A stretch of 64,000 nt of DNA from Sphingomonas sp. HMP9 (GCF_013374115.1 NZ_AP022673.1:1516501-1580500); one strand, 5' to 3'. Counted from the first letter of the stretch, positions 43,355 through 51,461 are shown. Notes: generated by a model from the sequence alone, not told the origin. Program-made: numbers and translations.

Positions 43355-46031
43355 CCTGCTCTCCCGTCACCTGCGCCCAGAACTGGCGGACCTCCTGCCG
43401 TGTCGATTCGAGCGTGGCAACCACCGCCGCCCAGTCCGTCACGCCGATCGCGCGGGCGATGAGATCCTCCGTCGCATGCCCGGGCGGCGCGGCATCCGGC
43501 GCGACGAGCCGCAGCGTCACTAGCAACCGCGTGAGGATGTCGTGCGCCGGACGGAGCGTTGGCGTGACGAGCCCGTCACGGATCAGCGCATCGATCGCGA
43601 CGCCGAGATTTGGATCGAACCCGGTCTTGTTCACGAGCTGAACGACATGGATCGCGAATTCGAGATCGACTAGCCCACCGGGGAGCAGCTTGGCATCGAG
43701 CGCCCCCTTGGGCGGCTTGTGCGCAGCCATGTCGCTGCGCATCGTCCGTGCGTCGGCGAGCACGTCACGCGCCGGTCGGTCGCCCTCGAGCACGCCGCGT
43801 ACGATCGACGCCACTGCAGCCCGGGCATCGGTCGATCCGAACACCGGGCGGGCCCGCGTGAGCGCCATGTGTTCCCAGGTCCAGGCCTCCTCGCGCTGGT
43901 AACGGGCGAAACTGTCGAGCGTGACGACCAACGGCCCCTGCCCGCCCGACGGCCGCAACCGAGTATCGATCTGATACAGCGGGCCTGCCGCCGTCGCGAC
44001 CGACAGCGCGCCAGTCAGCCGCTGCGCAAGGCGATTATAGTAGAGTGTCGCGCCGAGCGGCTTCGGCCCATCGGACTCGGCGGCAAAATCGCCCGTGAAC
44101 AAATAGATGAGATCGAGATCGGACGCATGCGTGAGCATTGCGCCGCCCATCCGACCGAGCGCGAGTACGACCAGTTCACTGTCCGGGACGCGGCCATGGA
44201 CCTTTGCGAATTCCGCAATCGTCGCGCTTGCGAGGACGCCGATCGCCGCTTCCGCGACCCGTGCATAGCCCGCCGCGACGTCGAGCGGATCGGACGCGCC
44301 CGCGACGATCTGCGCCCCGAGCGCGAAACGCAGTTCGCCGACGACACGGCGGACATGATCGAGTCGGGACTGATAGTCGCCGTCCACCTCGCCCGCGCGC
44401 ATGACAGCTTCGAGCGCGGCGACGTCGCCGACCGGTTCGAACGCGGTCGCGTCGATCAAACCGTCGAGCAGGTCGGGGCGGCGTCCCAGATCGTCCGCGA
44501 GCGTCGGCGCGTGGCTCAGGATGGCGGCAAGCAGGATAGCCAGGCCCGGCCGCGCCTCGAGCAGCCGGAAGATGTTGATCGCGCTCGGCAGGCGTTCGAG
44601 CAGCGCATCCAGGCGTAGCAGCGCGGCTTGGGGAACCGGCGCAGTTGCCAGCGCGGGCACGAGCGTCGGCAATACCGCCTCCAATGCCTCCCGCGCGGCT
44701 GGGCTGCGGAGCGCGGGATATGCACCGCCCCGCCACGCCTCGATCCGTCGCCGGGCCGATTCGGGATCGTCGAAGCCCGCCGCGGCGAGATCGGTTTCCA
44801 GCGTCACCGCGTCATGCGAGAAAGCGGGGCGGACGGTATCGTCGAGCGCGTCGTAGATCCGGCCGGTCGCCGTGACGCGGGGTTCGAGCAGGGCCAACAG
44901 CGCGCCGGCATCGTCCAGCCCGTGCAGTTTGGCCACGCGGTCGAGCGCTTCGCCGGTCGGCAATGCGTGCGTCTGGCGATCGTCGATCATCTGGACGCGG
45001 TGTTCGATCGTTCGGAGCAGCGTGTAGCCGTCGATCAGCGCCGTCGATTCGTCGGTGCCGATCCATCCTGCCTCGGCCAGTCGCGCGAGCGCATCGCGCG
45101 TGGCGGGCGCGCGTAGCGACGGATCGCGGCCGCCATGGATCAGCTGGTGGATCTGCGCGAAGAACTCCGCTTCGCGGATGCCGCCCCGGCCGCGCTTCAG
45201 GTCGTAGCCGGGGCCGAACGCCTGGCCCTGGCTATGGTGATCGCGAATGCGGGCGGAGATGCCGCGAATCTCGCCGATCGCGCCGAAATCGAGCGCGCGA
45301 CGCCAGACGAACGGCCGGATCGCGTCGAGAAACCGTTGGCCTAGCGCGATATCTCCAGCGGCTGCGCGTGCGCGAATGAAGGCGGCGCGCTCCCACGGCA
45401 GCGCCTGCGCCTCGTAATAGCCGATCGCCGCATCGACCGGCAACGCGATCGGCGTGATCTCGGGCGACGGCCGCAACCGAAGATCGACTCTCAGGACATA
45501 CCCGTCGCCGTCGCGGGCCTGAAGCAGTTCAACGACGCGCTTGCCGATCCGGACGGCCGCCTCTTCCGGCTCCTCGCGCGGACGGCATGGCAGCGTCACC
45601 GGGTCGAACAACAGGATCGGATCGATATCGGACGAATAATTAAGTTCGCCGCTCCCCTGCTTGCCGAGCGCGATTGCAGTAAAGCCCATGGGTTCGGCGC
45701 CGGGTGTGCGTTCCTCGATCGCGGTGCGGATCGCGGTGTCCAGCGCATAGTCGGCAAAGCGAGTCAGCGCGCTGGTGACCGCGGTAAGATCGAGAATGCC
45801 CGCAAGGTCGCCGATTGCGACGTTGAGCGCCATCGCGCGTCGCTCGATACGCAGACGGCGGGCAATCGGCATGTCTGCTTCGGCGCTCGACACCGACAGA
45901 TCCAGTTTTCCCATCGCCAGCGATCGCGCCAGCGCCGGTTCTCGGTTGAGGACCAACCCCAGGAATGGCGACCAAAGTCGAGCGCGGTCGAGCGCGGCGT
46001 TTATCGCCAGTTCAGGTGAGACTAAAGTCAT
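43347..46031 (-). CDS. glnE: Bifunctional glutamine synthetase adenylyltransferase/adenylyl-removing enzyme
   Basis: 894 residues. Two nucleotidyltransferase domains: the N-terminal deadenylylating half with KQGSGELNYSSDIDPILLFD, and the C-terminal adenylylating half with LGRMGGAMLTHASDLDLIYLF. A regulatory helical middle separates them. It adjusts glutamine synthetase activity in response to PII and glutamine; GlnD is encoded in the same window. The gene overlaps bcp by 8 bp, a conserved pairing in sphingomonads as far as I recall. Confidence 0.95.
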   Translation of the reverse strand: MTLVSPELAINAALDRARLWSPFLGLVLNREPALARSLAMGKLDLSVSSAEADMPIARRLRIERRAMALNVAIGDLAGILDLTAVTSALTRFADYALDTAIRTAIEERTPGAEPMGFTAIALGKQGSGELNYSSDIDPILLFDPVTLPCRPREEPEEAAVRIGKRVVELLQARDGDGYVLRVDLRLRPSPEITPIALPVDAAIGYYEAQALPWERAAFIRARAAAGDIALGQRFLDAIRPFVWRRALDFGAIGEIRGISARIRDHHSQGQAFGPGYDLKRGRGGIREAEFFAQIHQLIHGGRDPSLRAPATRDALARLAEAGWIGTDESTALIDGYTLLRTIEHRVQMIDDRQTHALPTGEALDRVAKLHGLDDAGALLALLEPRVTATGRIYDALDDTVRPAFSHDAVTLETDLAAAGFDDPESARRRIEAWRGGAYPALRSPAAREALEAVLPTLVPALATAPVPQAALLRLDALLERLPSAINIFRLLEARPGLAILLAAILSHAPTLADDLGRRPDLLDGLIDATAFEPVGDVAALEAVMRAGEVDGDYQSRLDHVRRVVGELRFALGAQIVAGASDPLDVAAGYARVAEAAIGVLASATIAEFAKVHGRVPDSELVVLALGRMGGAMLTHASDLDLIYLFTGDFAAESDGPKPLGATLYYNRLAQRLTGALSVATAAGPLYQIDTRLRPSGGQGPLVVTLDSFARYQREEAWTWEHMALTRARPVFGSTDARAAVASIVRGVLEGDRPARDVLADARTMRSDMAAHKPPKGALDAKLLPGGLVDLEFAIHVVQLVNKTGFDPNLGVAIDALIRDGLVTPTLRPAHDILTRLLVTLRLVAPDAAPPGHATEDLIARAIGVTDWAAVVATLESTRQEVRQFWAQVTGEQDE

Positions 46032-46107
46032 GTGCCATCGCTATAATCGGCTGTCACAGCGTGTCACGATAAAGCAACGAAAACGCTATTCGGCCGTTGT
46101 AGCGGAC

Positions 46108-46290
46108 ATGACTTACGCATTTCTCACGATCAGGCGCGAAGAGACCGGCCAGCAGGTCGTGCGACGCCCCCGCGCCACCGACGTGATCGGGCAAGCGTTG
46201 CGCGGCGCTTTCGAGGACGCACCGTCCTTACCCGACGACATGATGACAATGCTGCGTCGATTGGACGCGATGCCGCACCGCTTGAATTGA
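46108..46290 (+). CDS. Small hypothetical protein
   Basis: 60 residues from the ATG at 46108, divergent from glnE by about 76 bp. Basic N-terminal part (IRREETGQQVVRRPRATDVIG) and an acidic middle (FEDAPSLPDDMMTMLRRLD). Not recognised; no membrane segment or signal peptide. It is kept because it has a plausible start and ends cleanly before ecfG, but it could be spurious. Confidence 0.4.
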   Translation: MTYAFLTIRREETGQQVVRRPRATDVIGQALRGAFEDAPSLPDDMMTMLRRLDAMPHRLN

Positions 46291-46322
46291 GCGATCCGGC
46301 CTTCTCCTACGGAACGTAGCTC

Positions 46323-46970
46323 TCAGCGACCGCGGCTCAGCTCTTCGACATCACCCATGATCGAATCGAGCGCAGTCTTACTCGTATCGGTTTCATGATC
46401 GCGGCGCGACGGCAGTGACCCATCGGTCAGGATCGTCTCGAGTGCAACGCGGCCCCGCGCCACTCGGCTCTTGATCGTGCCGACAGCCACGCTGCAGATC
46501 TCGGCAGCCTCCTCATACGCAAAACCACCCGCACCAACGAGGATCAACGCTTCACGCTGCGGCTGCGGCAGATGCATCAGCGCACGCTGCATGTCGCCAA
46601 GTTCGACGTGGCGGTCCTGGCTGGCAGGCGCGGCGAGGATGCGATCGGCGACCAGATCGTCCCACTCGCCCTTGAACCGCGCGCGACGCATCTGCGACAG
46701 ATACAGGTTGCGCAGGATGATGAACGTCCAGGCGCGCATGTTCGTCCCGGCCTGGAACCGGAGCCGTGCGGCCCACGCCTTGAGGAGCGTTTCCTGAACG
46801 AGATCGTCGGCAAGATCGCGGCTGCCCGAAAGGGAGCGCCCGAATGCCCGCAGATGCGGGATCACCTGAGCAAGCTGCACCTTGAACTCGGCATCCGACA
46901 AGGAAACATGCTCGACCGGCTCGACAACGGTCTCGATCTCGTCGTCCACGGGCGAAGCAGGCTGGGTCAT
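46323..46970 (-). CDS. ecfG: EcfG-type general stress sigma factor
   Basis: 215 residues from the ATG at 46970. Region 2 reads DLADDLVQETLLKAW and MRAWTFIILRNLYLSQMRR; region 4 reads LPQPQREALILVGAGGFAYEEAAEICSVAVGTIKSRVARGR. This is the sigma factor of the alphaproteobacterial general stress response, held by NepR and freed when PhyR is phosphorylated. It recognises GGAAC ... GTT promoters. A 45-residue membrane protein gene and phyR lie upstream on the same strand; nepR and phyP are divergent. Confidence 0.93.
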   Translation of the reverse strand: MTQPASPVDDEIETVVEPVEHVSLSDAEFKVQLAQVIPHLRAFGRSLSGSRDLADDLVQETLLKAWAARLRFQAGTNMRAWTFIILRNLYLSQMRRARFKGEWDDLVADRILAAPASQDRHVELGDMQRALMHLPQPQREALILVGAGGFAYEEAAEICSVAVGTIKSRVARGRVALETILTDGSLPSRRDHETDTSKTALDSIMGDVEELSRGR

Positions 46971-47066
46971 GGTAATCCGATCAATCCCGATAAAACACTG
47001 CCGTGCGTCGACGACAGACATAAGCATACGCCGCGGAAAATACCAGCGACGCACACATAATCCAGC

Positions 47067-47204
47067 TTAGCGCAGGATTAGAAAACCAAAGATAACAATG
47101 ACCAAGACCAGGGAGATCGCCAGGATGTACCGGGTCATGTGCGGCGTGGCGCCCGCCCGTGCAGCATCGGTATCGATATGAATTGGTTTGTTTGGATCAG
47201 CCAT
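47067..47204 (-). CDS. 45-residue single-pass membrane protein in the stress locus
   Basis: Start ATG at 47204 (GGTGG just upstream), stop TAA at 47067. A polar N-terminus with ADPNKPIHIDTDAARAG is followed by one strongly hydrophobic helix at 26-44 (YILAISLVLVIVIFGF) and ends LR. It lies between ecfG and phyR. I do not recognise the family. Its position suggests a membrane-linked role in the general stress response, but this is inference; it may be an independent small gene. Confidence 0.65.
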   Translation of the reverse strand: MADPNKPIHIDTDAARAGATPHMTRYILAISLVLVIVIFGFLILR

Positions 47205-47220
47205 AACCACCAAACTCGCG

Positions 47221-47262
47221 AAAAACGTTTTGGGTCCGTAACCGTCTTGCAGTCACGGACCC
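47221..47262 (-). terminator. Intrinsic terminator of phyR
   Basis: On the minus strand GGGTCCGT pairs with ACGGACCC around a 15-nt loop and is followed by AAAACGTTTTT. It lies between phyR and the small membrane-protein gene, so the two are probably separate transcripts. Confidence 0.65.
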
Positions 47263-47277
47263 GGTACGTGCCGCCGC

Positions 47278-48081
47278 TTAGGCAGTCGGTACGGTCGCCT
47301 GGTCGAAGAACAGCGCCTGGCTGATCGCAGCCTTGACGGTCGACCGCTGGAAAGGCTTGGTGATCAGGAACGTCGGCTCGGGCCGCTCGCCGGTAAGCAG
47401 ACGCTCCGGGAAGGCAGTGATGAAGATCACCGGGACCTCGAATTCGGCCAGGATATCCTTGACCGCGTCGATGCCCGAGCTGTCGTCGGCCAGCTGGATG
47501 TCGGCAAGCACGAGGCCGGGACGCATTTCCATCGCCAGGGCGACGGCCTCGTCGCGGGTGACCGCGACGCCGGTCACGTCGTGCCCGAGATCGCGCACGA
47601 TCGTCTCGATATCCATCGCGATGATCGGCTCGTCCTCGATGATCAGGACCTTGGCGCGGGTCTGGTTCTCGATCTCGGACAGCGCGTCGGCGACCAGGTC
47701 GTCGACCTCGCTGGTGTCGACCTCGATCAGGTACGCCGCATCCTCAGGCGTGAAGCCTTCCATCGCGGTCAGCAGCAAAGCCTGACGCGACAGCGGCGTC
47801 ATGCGCGCCAGCCGAGCGCGCGCAACCGCCTCGTGACCCTCGGAATCGGTCGCCGTCTCGTCCGCGACCTCGTCGAAGTTCGCCGAATTCCAGATCGCCT
47901 GGAACATGCGGTACAGGCCCAGGCGCGGATCGACGTCGCGGGGGAATTCCTCCGGCGCGGCGACGATCGCCTCGAGCGTGGCGCGAACATATTTGTCGCC
48001 GTGCATCTGGCTGCCGGTCAGGGCCCGGCCGTAGCGCCGCAAAAATGGAAGGTGCGGTGCAAGTTGCTGTCCAAGAGACAT
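47278..48081 (-). CDS. phyR: Response regulator PhyR (sigma-like/receiver anti-anti-sigma factor)
   Basis: 267 residues from the ATG at 48081. The N-terminal half (about 1-140) is an ECF sigma-like domain without a promoter-melting region; the C-terminal half is a receiver with acidic pocket E149/D150, phospho-acceptor Asp194 (LADIQ), Thr222 and Lys242 (TKPF). When phosphorylated, PhyR binds NepR and releases EcfG, switching on the stress regulon. The ITAFPE segment fits the FATGUY receivers. nepR diverges from it with about 270 bp between. Confidence 0.95.
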   Translation of the reverse strand: MSLGQQLAPHLPFLRRYGRALTGSQMHGDKYVRATLEAIVAAPEEFPRDVDPRLGLYRMFQAIWNSANFDEVADETATDSEGHEAVARARLARMTPLSRQALLLTAMEGFTPEDAAYLIEVDTSEVDDLVADALSEIENQTRAKVLIIEDEPIIAMDIETIVRDLGHDVTGVAVTRDEAVALAMEMRPGLVLADIQLADDSSGIDAVKDILAEFEVPVIFITAFPERLLTGERPEPTFLITKPFQRSTVKAAISQALFFDQATVPTA

Positions 48082-48234
48082 GGGTAACGAATACTCCCTG
48101 ATCCTACGCGGCCCCTCATGTGTCGGGTGGCTCGCGTCATTGCAATGGTGTCGGTCGAAAATGCCCCGTGTCGACGCCATCGTGCCAATTATCGTACACG
48201 ATCGAACGGAGATGCGTATTTTTCGCTCGAATGT

Positions 48235-48259
48235 GGAACAATCCAGATGCTATTTGGTT
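48235..48259 (+). promoter_or_regulatory. EcfG-type promoter upstream of nepR
   Basis: GGAAC at 48235-48239, 17 bases, GTT at 48257-48259. This is the alphaproteobacterial EcfG consensus, about 95 bp upstream of the nepR start. It would give the autoregulation described for this system. Confidence 0.75.
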
Positions 48260-48353
48260 TCACGAGCATCTTTAGCGAGTGTGTAGTCCGGTGCCCAAGG
48301 GGCGCAGTTTTGCGCGTCATCACATATTGGTTTGCGTCGTGCAGGGGGAAGTT

Positions 48354-48518
48354 TTGAGTTTGGGCCACGACACGGAGAAGACAGTGCCTGCAGCGAAGCC
48401 CGCCAAGGTTCCTGATAAGGACCAACAAATGGGTTCGGCACTGCGCTCGGTTTATCAGAAGACCGTGGACGAAACGATCCCGGACGACCTTCTCGAACTC
48501 CTCGGCAAGCTGGACTGA
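48354..48518 (+). CDS. nepR: Anti-sigma factor NepR
   Basis: 54 residues if it starts at the TTG at 48354. The core, ALRSVYQKTVDETIPDDLLELLGKLD, is the pair of helices by which NepR binds EcfG or PhyR. The start is uncertain: no ATG lies close before the core except one inside it, so a TTG (48354 or 48360) or a GTG (48339) is used; AGGGGGAA at 48343-48350 favours one of the TTGs. Two bases separate its stop from the GTG of phyP. Confidence 0.85.
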   Translation: MSLGHDTEKTVPAAKPAKVPDKDQQMGSALRSVYQKTVDETIPDDLLELLGKLD

Positions 48519-48520
48519 CG

Positions 48521-50146
48521 GTGGGCCGCGAGCCCACGGCCCCCGCCCCCGATATCACTTCCTCGGAGCCGGCACCGTCGAGTGACCGTCGATTGCTGTC
48601 CGCGATGGCCAGATTACCGACGGGTGCAAAGCTTTTCCTGATCATCAGCGCGGCGTTGCTGCCATTGGCGTTGATCGCGGTGTTCGCGACGTTGCAGACG
48701 ACGCGTCTGGCCGATGCCGAAGCGCGGGCGCGCTTGCGCGTCACCGCCGACGAGAGTGCCAGAGCGATCGCCATCGAACTCGTGGGCGACATGACGGCGT
48801 TGCGCGTTGCTGTGAACGCGCTGGGAACCGACCCCGCGGATGCACCGAGTTGCGCGCGCGCCCAGGGCGTGTTCGCGCAGCAATCCTCCGCTGGTACGCG
48901 CTTCATTATCTCAGATCGTGCCGGCCATGTCCTGTGCGGCGTCCCGCTGCCCAATCCGGTGACCGTGCGGCAGGAGAACATGCCCGTCGCCGCGGCGATC
49001 GTACCCGATAACGGGCTGATCCTCGCTATCTCCGGCCCGAGCGGCGACACGTCCGCCCGCGCCTACTTCCCCCGCGCCTTCCTCGAAAAGATCGGGCGCC
49101 CGTCGACCCGCGCATCCGCGTTCAGCAGCGCGATCGTGCTCGACGAGGACGCGCTGCACCTCGAGACGATCGCCGACGAGCGGCCGCTCGATCGCATGGA
49201 GACGATGCGAACCGAACTCGGCGTCGCTGGGCTCGCCTTGCGGACGAGCATCCGCAGCGCGCCGGTGACGTCGTCGCTGATCGTGGCCATGCTGCTGCCG
49301 TTGCTCATGTGGATCGCCGCGGCGAGCATCGCGTGGTTCGTGGTCGACCGGTTGCTCATCCGTCCGCTCCGCCGGCTGCGCGGCGCGGTAGCCGCCTTCA
49401 CCCCGGGCGAGGAGCTCGACTTCGGCACCGTTCATACCCTGCCCGCGCAGGAGATCCGCGAGCTGGGCGAAACCTTCCAGTCGATCAGCCGGACGGTTGC
49501 ACTGCACGAGGCCGGTCTCGCCGACGGGCTCGTGCGCCAGACCAAGCTCACGCGCGAGGTCCACCACCGGGTGAAGAACAACCTCCAGGTGATTTCCAGC
49601 CTGATCAACTTCCACGCCCGCAGCGCGCCCAGCGCAGACGCCACGGCTGCGTATTCGTCGATCCAGCGCCGCGTCGATGCGCTGGCCGTGGTTCACCGCA
49701 ATCACTTCGCCGAACTCGAGGAAAACCGCGGGCTGAACCTGCGCACGATGATCGGCGAGCTCTCCGCCAATATTCGTGCGACTGCCCCCGATCGCTCGCA
49801 CGGCCTGGGCATCACGCTCGATATCGATCCGTACCTTGTCAACCAGGACGTCGCGGTCGCGTTGGCGTTTCTGGTGACGGAAACGATCGAACTCGCGACG
49901 AGCTGCGACCCAGCGGCACAGATCCGGATCGTGGTGAAACCTGCCGACAAGCTTGCCGACAAGCCGGATAGGGCATTGCTGCGTGTCGTGTCGCGTGCAC
50001 TGGTCGAGAGCGATGCGTTCCGCGAGGCCCTGTCGCGCTATGGTCGCGTAATGGAAGGCCTTTCACGCCAATTGCGGTCGCCGTTGCACCATGACCCCCT
50101 GGTCGGCGCCTATGAGATCGCGTTCGCCATTACGGGTCGCGACTAG
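48521..50146 (+). CDS. phyP: Degenerate sensor histidine kinase PhyP (negative regulator of PhyR)
   Basis: 541 residues starting with GTG 2 bp after nepR. Two transmembrane helices (about 37-58 and 251-276) enclose a periplasmic sensor domain; a HAMP-like region follows, then the HisKA_2 motif EVHHRVKNNLQ with His348/His349. The ATPase half is degenerate: no asparagine-rich N box and no D-x-G-x-G box can be found, so kinase activity is unlikely. This fits PhyP of Sphingomonas strain Fr1, a PhyR phosphatase-like negative regulator encoded in the same locus. The stimulus is unknown. Confidence 0.88.
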   Translation: MGREPTAPAPDITSSEPAPSSDRRLLSAMARLPTGAKLFLIISAALLPLALIAVFATLQTTRLADAEARARLRVTADESARAIAIELVGDMTALRVAVNALGTDPADAPSCARAQGVFAQQSSAGTRFIISDRAGHVLCGVPLPNPVTVRQENMPVAAAIVPDNGLILAISGPSGDTSARAYFPRAFLEKIGRPSTRASAFSSAIVLDEDALHLETIADERPLDRMETMRTELGVAGLALRTSIRSAPVTSSLIVAMLLPLLMWIAAASIAWFVVDRLLIRPLRRLRGAVAAFTPGEELDFGTVHTLPAQEIRELGETFQSISRTVALHEAGLADGLVRQTKLTREVHHRVKNNLQVISSLINFHARSAPSADATAAYSSIQRRVDALAVVHRNHFAELEENRGLNLRTMIGELSANIRATAPDRSHGLGITLDIDPYLVNQDVAVALAFLVTETIELATSCDPAAQIRIVVKPADKLADKPDRALLRVVSRALVESDAFREALSRYGRVMEGLSRQLRSPLHHDPLVGAYEIAFAITGRD

Positions 50147-50214
50147 CCGCGTCCGGCAAACGCTGTGATCCAAATCAAACGATGCAATTAATTGACTGGA
50201 TTCGAAGAAAAGCG

Positions 50215-50241
50215 GGAACCGACTATCGCCGTTGCCGTTCT
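50215..50241 (+). promoter_or_regulatory. EcfG-type promoter of the small RNA
   Basis: GGAAC at 50215-50219, 17 bases, GTT at 50237-50239 within CGTTCT. It fits the general stress promoter consensus exactly and predicts a start at about 50246, just before the first hairpin of the RNA. Confidence 0.8.
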
Positions 50242-50245
50242 ACAC

Positions 50246-50340
50246 TTCGGATAGCGACTTTATGCCCCCCGCTCTCGCTATCCAGAACACAGGCCCGGTA
50301 GCGCACCCTCCCCCCCCTGGTGCGTCACCGGGCCTTTATT
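50246..50340 (+). ncRNA. gsrN: GsrN-like general stress small RNA
   Basis: About 95 nt with no coding frame worth naming. Hairpin 1: GGATAGCGA (50249-50257) and TCGCTATCC (50275-50283), a perfect 9-bp stem whose 17-nt loop contains CCCCCC. Hairpin 2: AGGCCCGGT-GCGCACC pairs with GGTGCG-ACCGGGCCT (50291-50335), about 15 pairs with one mismatch and a G-U, loop CTCCCCCCCC, followed by TTTATT, so it is also the terminator. Caulobacter GsrN, a sigma-T dependent RNA next to the stress locus, acts on mRNAs through cytosine-rich loops. Promoter, place and structure all agree; sequence homology has not been tested. Confidence 0.75.
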
Positions 50341-50381
50341 CCAAAAATTTCCGTTTCCTGCTGAGCGTTGGTTCCGTAAGC

Positions 50382-50406
50382 GGAACGAATGGCGTGCCCG
50401 AACATT
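50382..50406 (+). promoter_or_regulatory. Possible EcfG-like promoter of the entericidin gene
   Basis: GGAAC at 50382-50386, 17 bases, ATT at 50404-50406 where the consensus is GTT. It is 42 bp before the ATG, a suitable distance. The -10 mismatch makes it a weaker call than the two sites upstream. Confidence 0.4.
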
Positions 50407-50447
50407 CCACCAGCGGTGGCATTCAAGCCCTTCTAGGAGGAAGTATC

Positions 50448-50582
50448 ATGCGTAAGTTGGTTGGACTGGCGATTGTGGCCAGCGCGTTGATGGTGTCGGC
50501 ATGCAACACGGTCGAAGGCGCAGGCAAGGACGTGGCCTCGGCGGGCAAGACCGTCGCGAAGACCGCGGACAACGCCAAGTAA
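50448..50582 (+). CDS. Entericidin A/B family lipoprotein
   Basis: 44 residues. A signal peptide with lipobox SAC (MVSACNTVEGAGKDV, lipidated Cys at residue 19) and the entericidin motif NTVEGAGKDVASAGKTV. AGGAGG lies 7 bases before the ATG. Entericidins are small membrane lipoproteins; in E. coli entericidin B is stress-sigma dependent, and here the gene follows the general stress locus directly. Closed by a strong terminator. Confidence 0.9.
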   Translation: MRKLVGLAIVASALMVSACNTVEGAGKDVASAGKTVAKTADNAK

Positions 50583-50606
50583 GCCGTTGCGCTTATGGTA
50601 ATGATA

Positions 50607-50642
50607 CGGGGCCCGGTGCACATGCACCGGGCCCCGTTTTCG
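50607..50642 (+). terminator. Intrinsic terminator of the entericidin gene
   Basis: ACGGGGCCCGGTGCA and its inverse TGCACCGGGCCCCGT pair perfectly over 15 bp around a 2-base gap and are followed by TTTTCGT. It also faces the tatC stop from the other strand. Confidence 0.9.
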
Positions 50643-50678
50643 TATCCGCTTGGGTTTCAGGTCGAAGCAGGCGCTACG

Positions 50679-51461
50679 TCAGCTCTCGACGATGTCGGTG
50701 GCGTCGCCCTCTACGGCCTTGGCCTTCGCCCGGCTGCGCTCGGTGAACCAGATGCCGATAAGCGCGAGTTCGTACAGGATCACCAGCGGGATCGCGAGCA
50801 ACAGCTGAGACCCGATGTCCGGCGGCGTCAGTACCGCTGCGATCGCGAACGCCGCGACAATCGCGTAGCGCCGCGCACCGATCAGTTGCTTGCGCGTAAC
50901 GATCCCCGCGCGCTCCAGCAGCATCAGCAGGACCGGCAGCAGGAACGAGATTCCAAAGCCGAACAGGAACTGCATCGTGAACGACAGATAATTGCCGATC
51001 GCCGGGAGAGCCTCGCGGTGGATACCGCCGACCATTCCGTCGAAGCCGAGCAGGAAGTGCAACGCCATCGGGATCGCGACGTAATAGGCCATCGCGGCGC
51101 CGGTCAGGAACAGGACCGGCGTGGCAAGAATGAACGGCAACAGCGCGCCGCGTTCCTTCTTGTAGAGACCCGGCGCGACGAACTGCCATACCTGGTTTGC
51201 GATCACTGGGAACGACAGCATCATCGCGGCGAAGAACGCCACCTTGATCTGGACGAAGAACGCCTCGAAGATCTCGGTATAGATGACCTTGTTCTGTCCG
51301 GCCGCAAGCAGCGGGTGAACGAGAAAGCCGAATATGTTCTCGGCAAAGTACATCGCTACCGCGAACGTCACGACCAGCGCGGCGATGCAGTAAAGCAACC
51401 GCCGCCGCAGCTCGATCAGATGGTCGAGCAAGGGTGCCCGGCTTTCGTCGATCTCGCTCAT
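50679..51461 (-). CDS. tatC: Twin-arginine translocase subunit TatC
   Basis: 260 residues with six hydrophobic segments. The conserved N-terminal ESRAPLLDHLIELRRRLLYC, then FAENIFGFLVHPL, the block VFFVQIKVAFFAAMMLSFP region and YKKERGALLPFILATP are typical of TatC. It forms the signal-peptide receptor of the Tat complex with TatB. It ends the tatABC run; tatB is upstream after 73 bp. Confidence 0.95.
   Translation of the reverse strand: MSEIDESRAPLLDHLIELRRRLLYCIAALVVTFAVAMYFAENIFGFLVHPLLAAGQNKVIYTEIFEAFFVQIKVAFFAAMMLSFPVIANQVWQFVAPGLYKKERGALLPFILATPVLFLTGAAMAYYVAIPMALHFLLGFDGMVGGIHREALPAIGNYLSFTMQFLFGFGISFLLPVLLMLLERAGIVTRKQLIGARRYAIVAAFAIAAVLTPPDIGSQLLLAIPLVILYELALIGIWFTERSRAKAKAVEGDATDIVES

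Noticed and set aside
46313..46322. GGAAC near the ecfG stop as an EcfG promoter
   Set aside because: It is inside a small palindrome (CTACG-GAA-CGTAG) between convergent ends, with no gene downstream on that strand and no matching GTT box.
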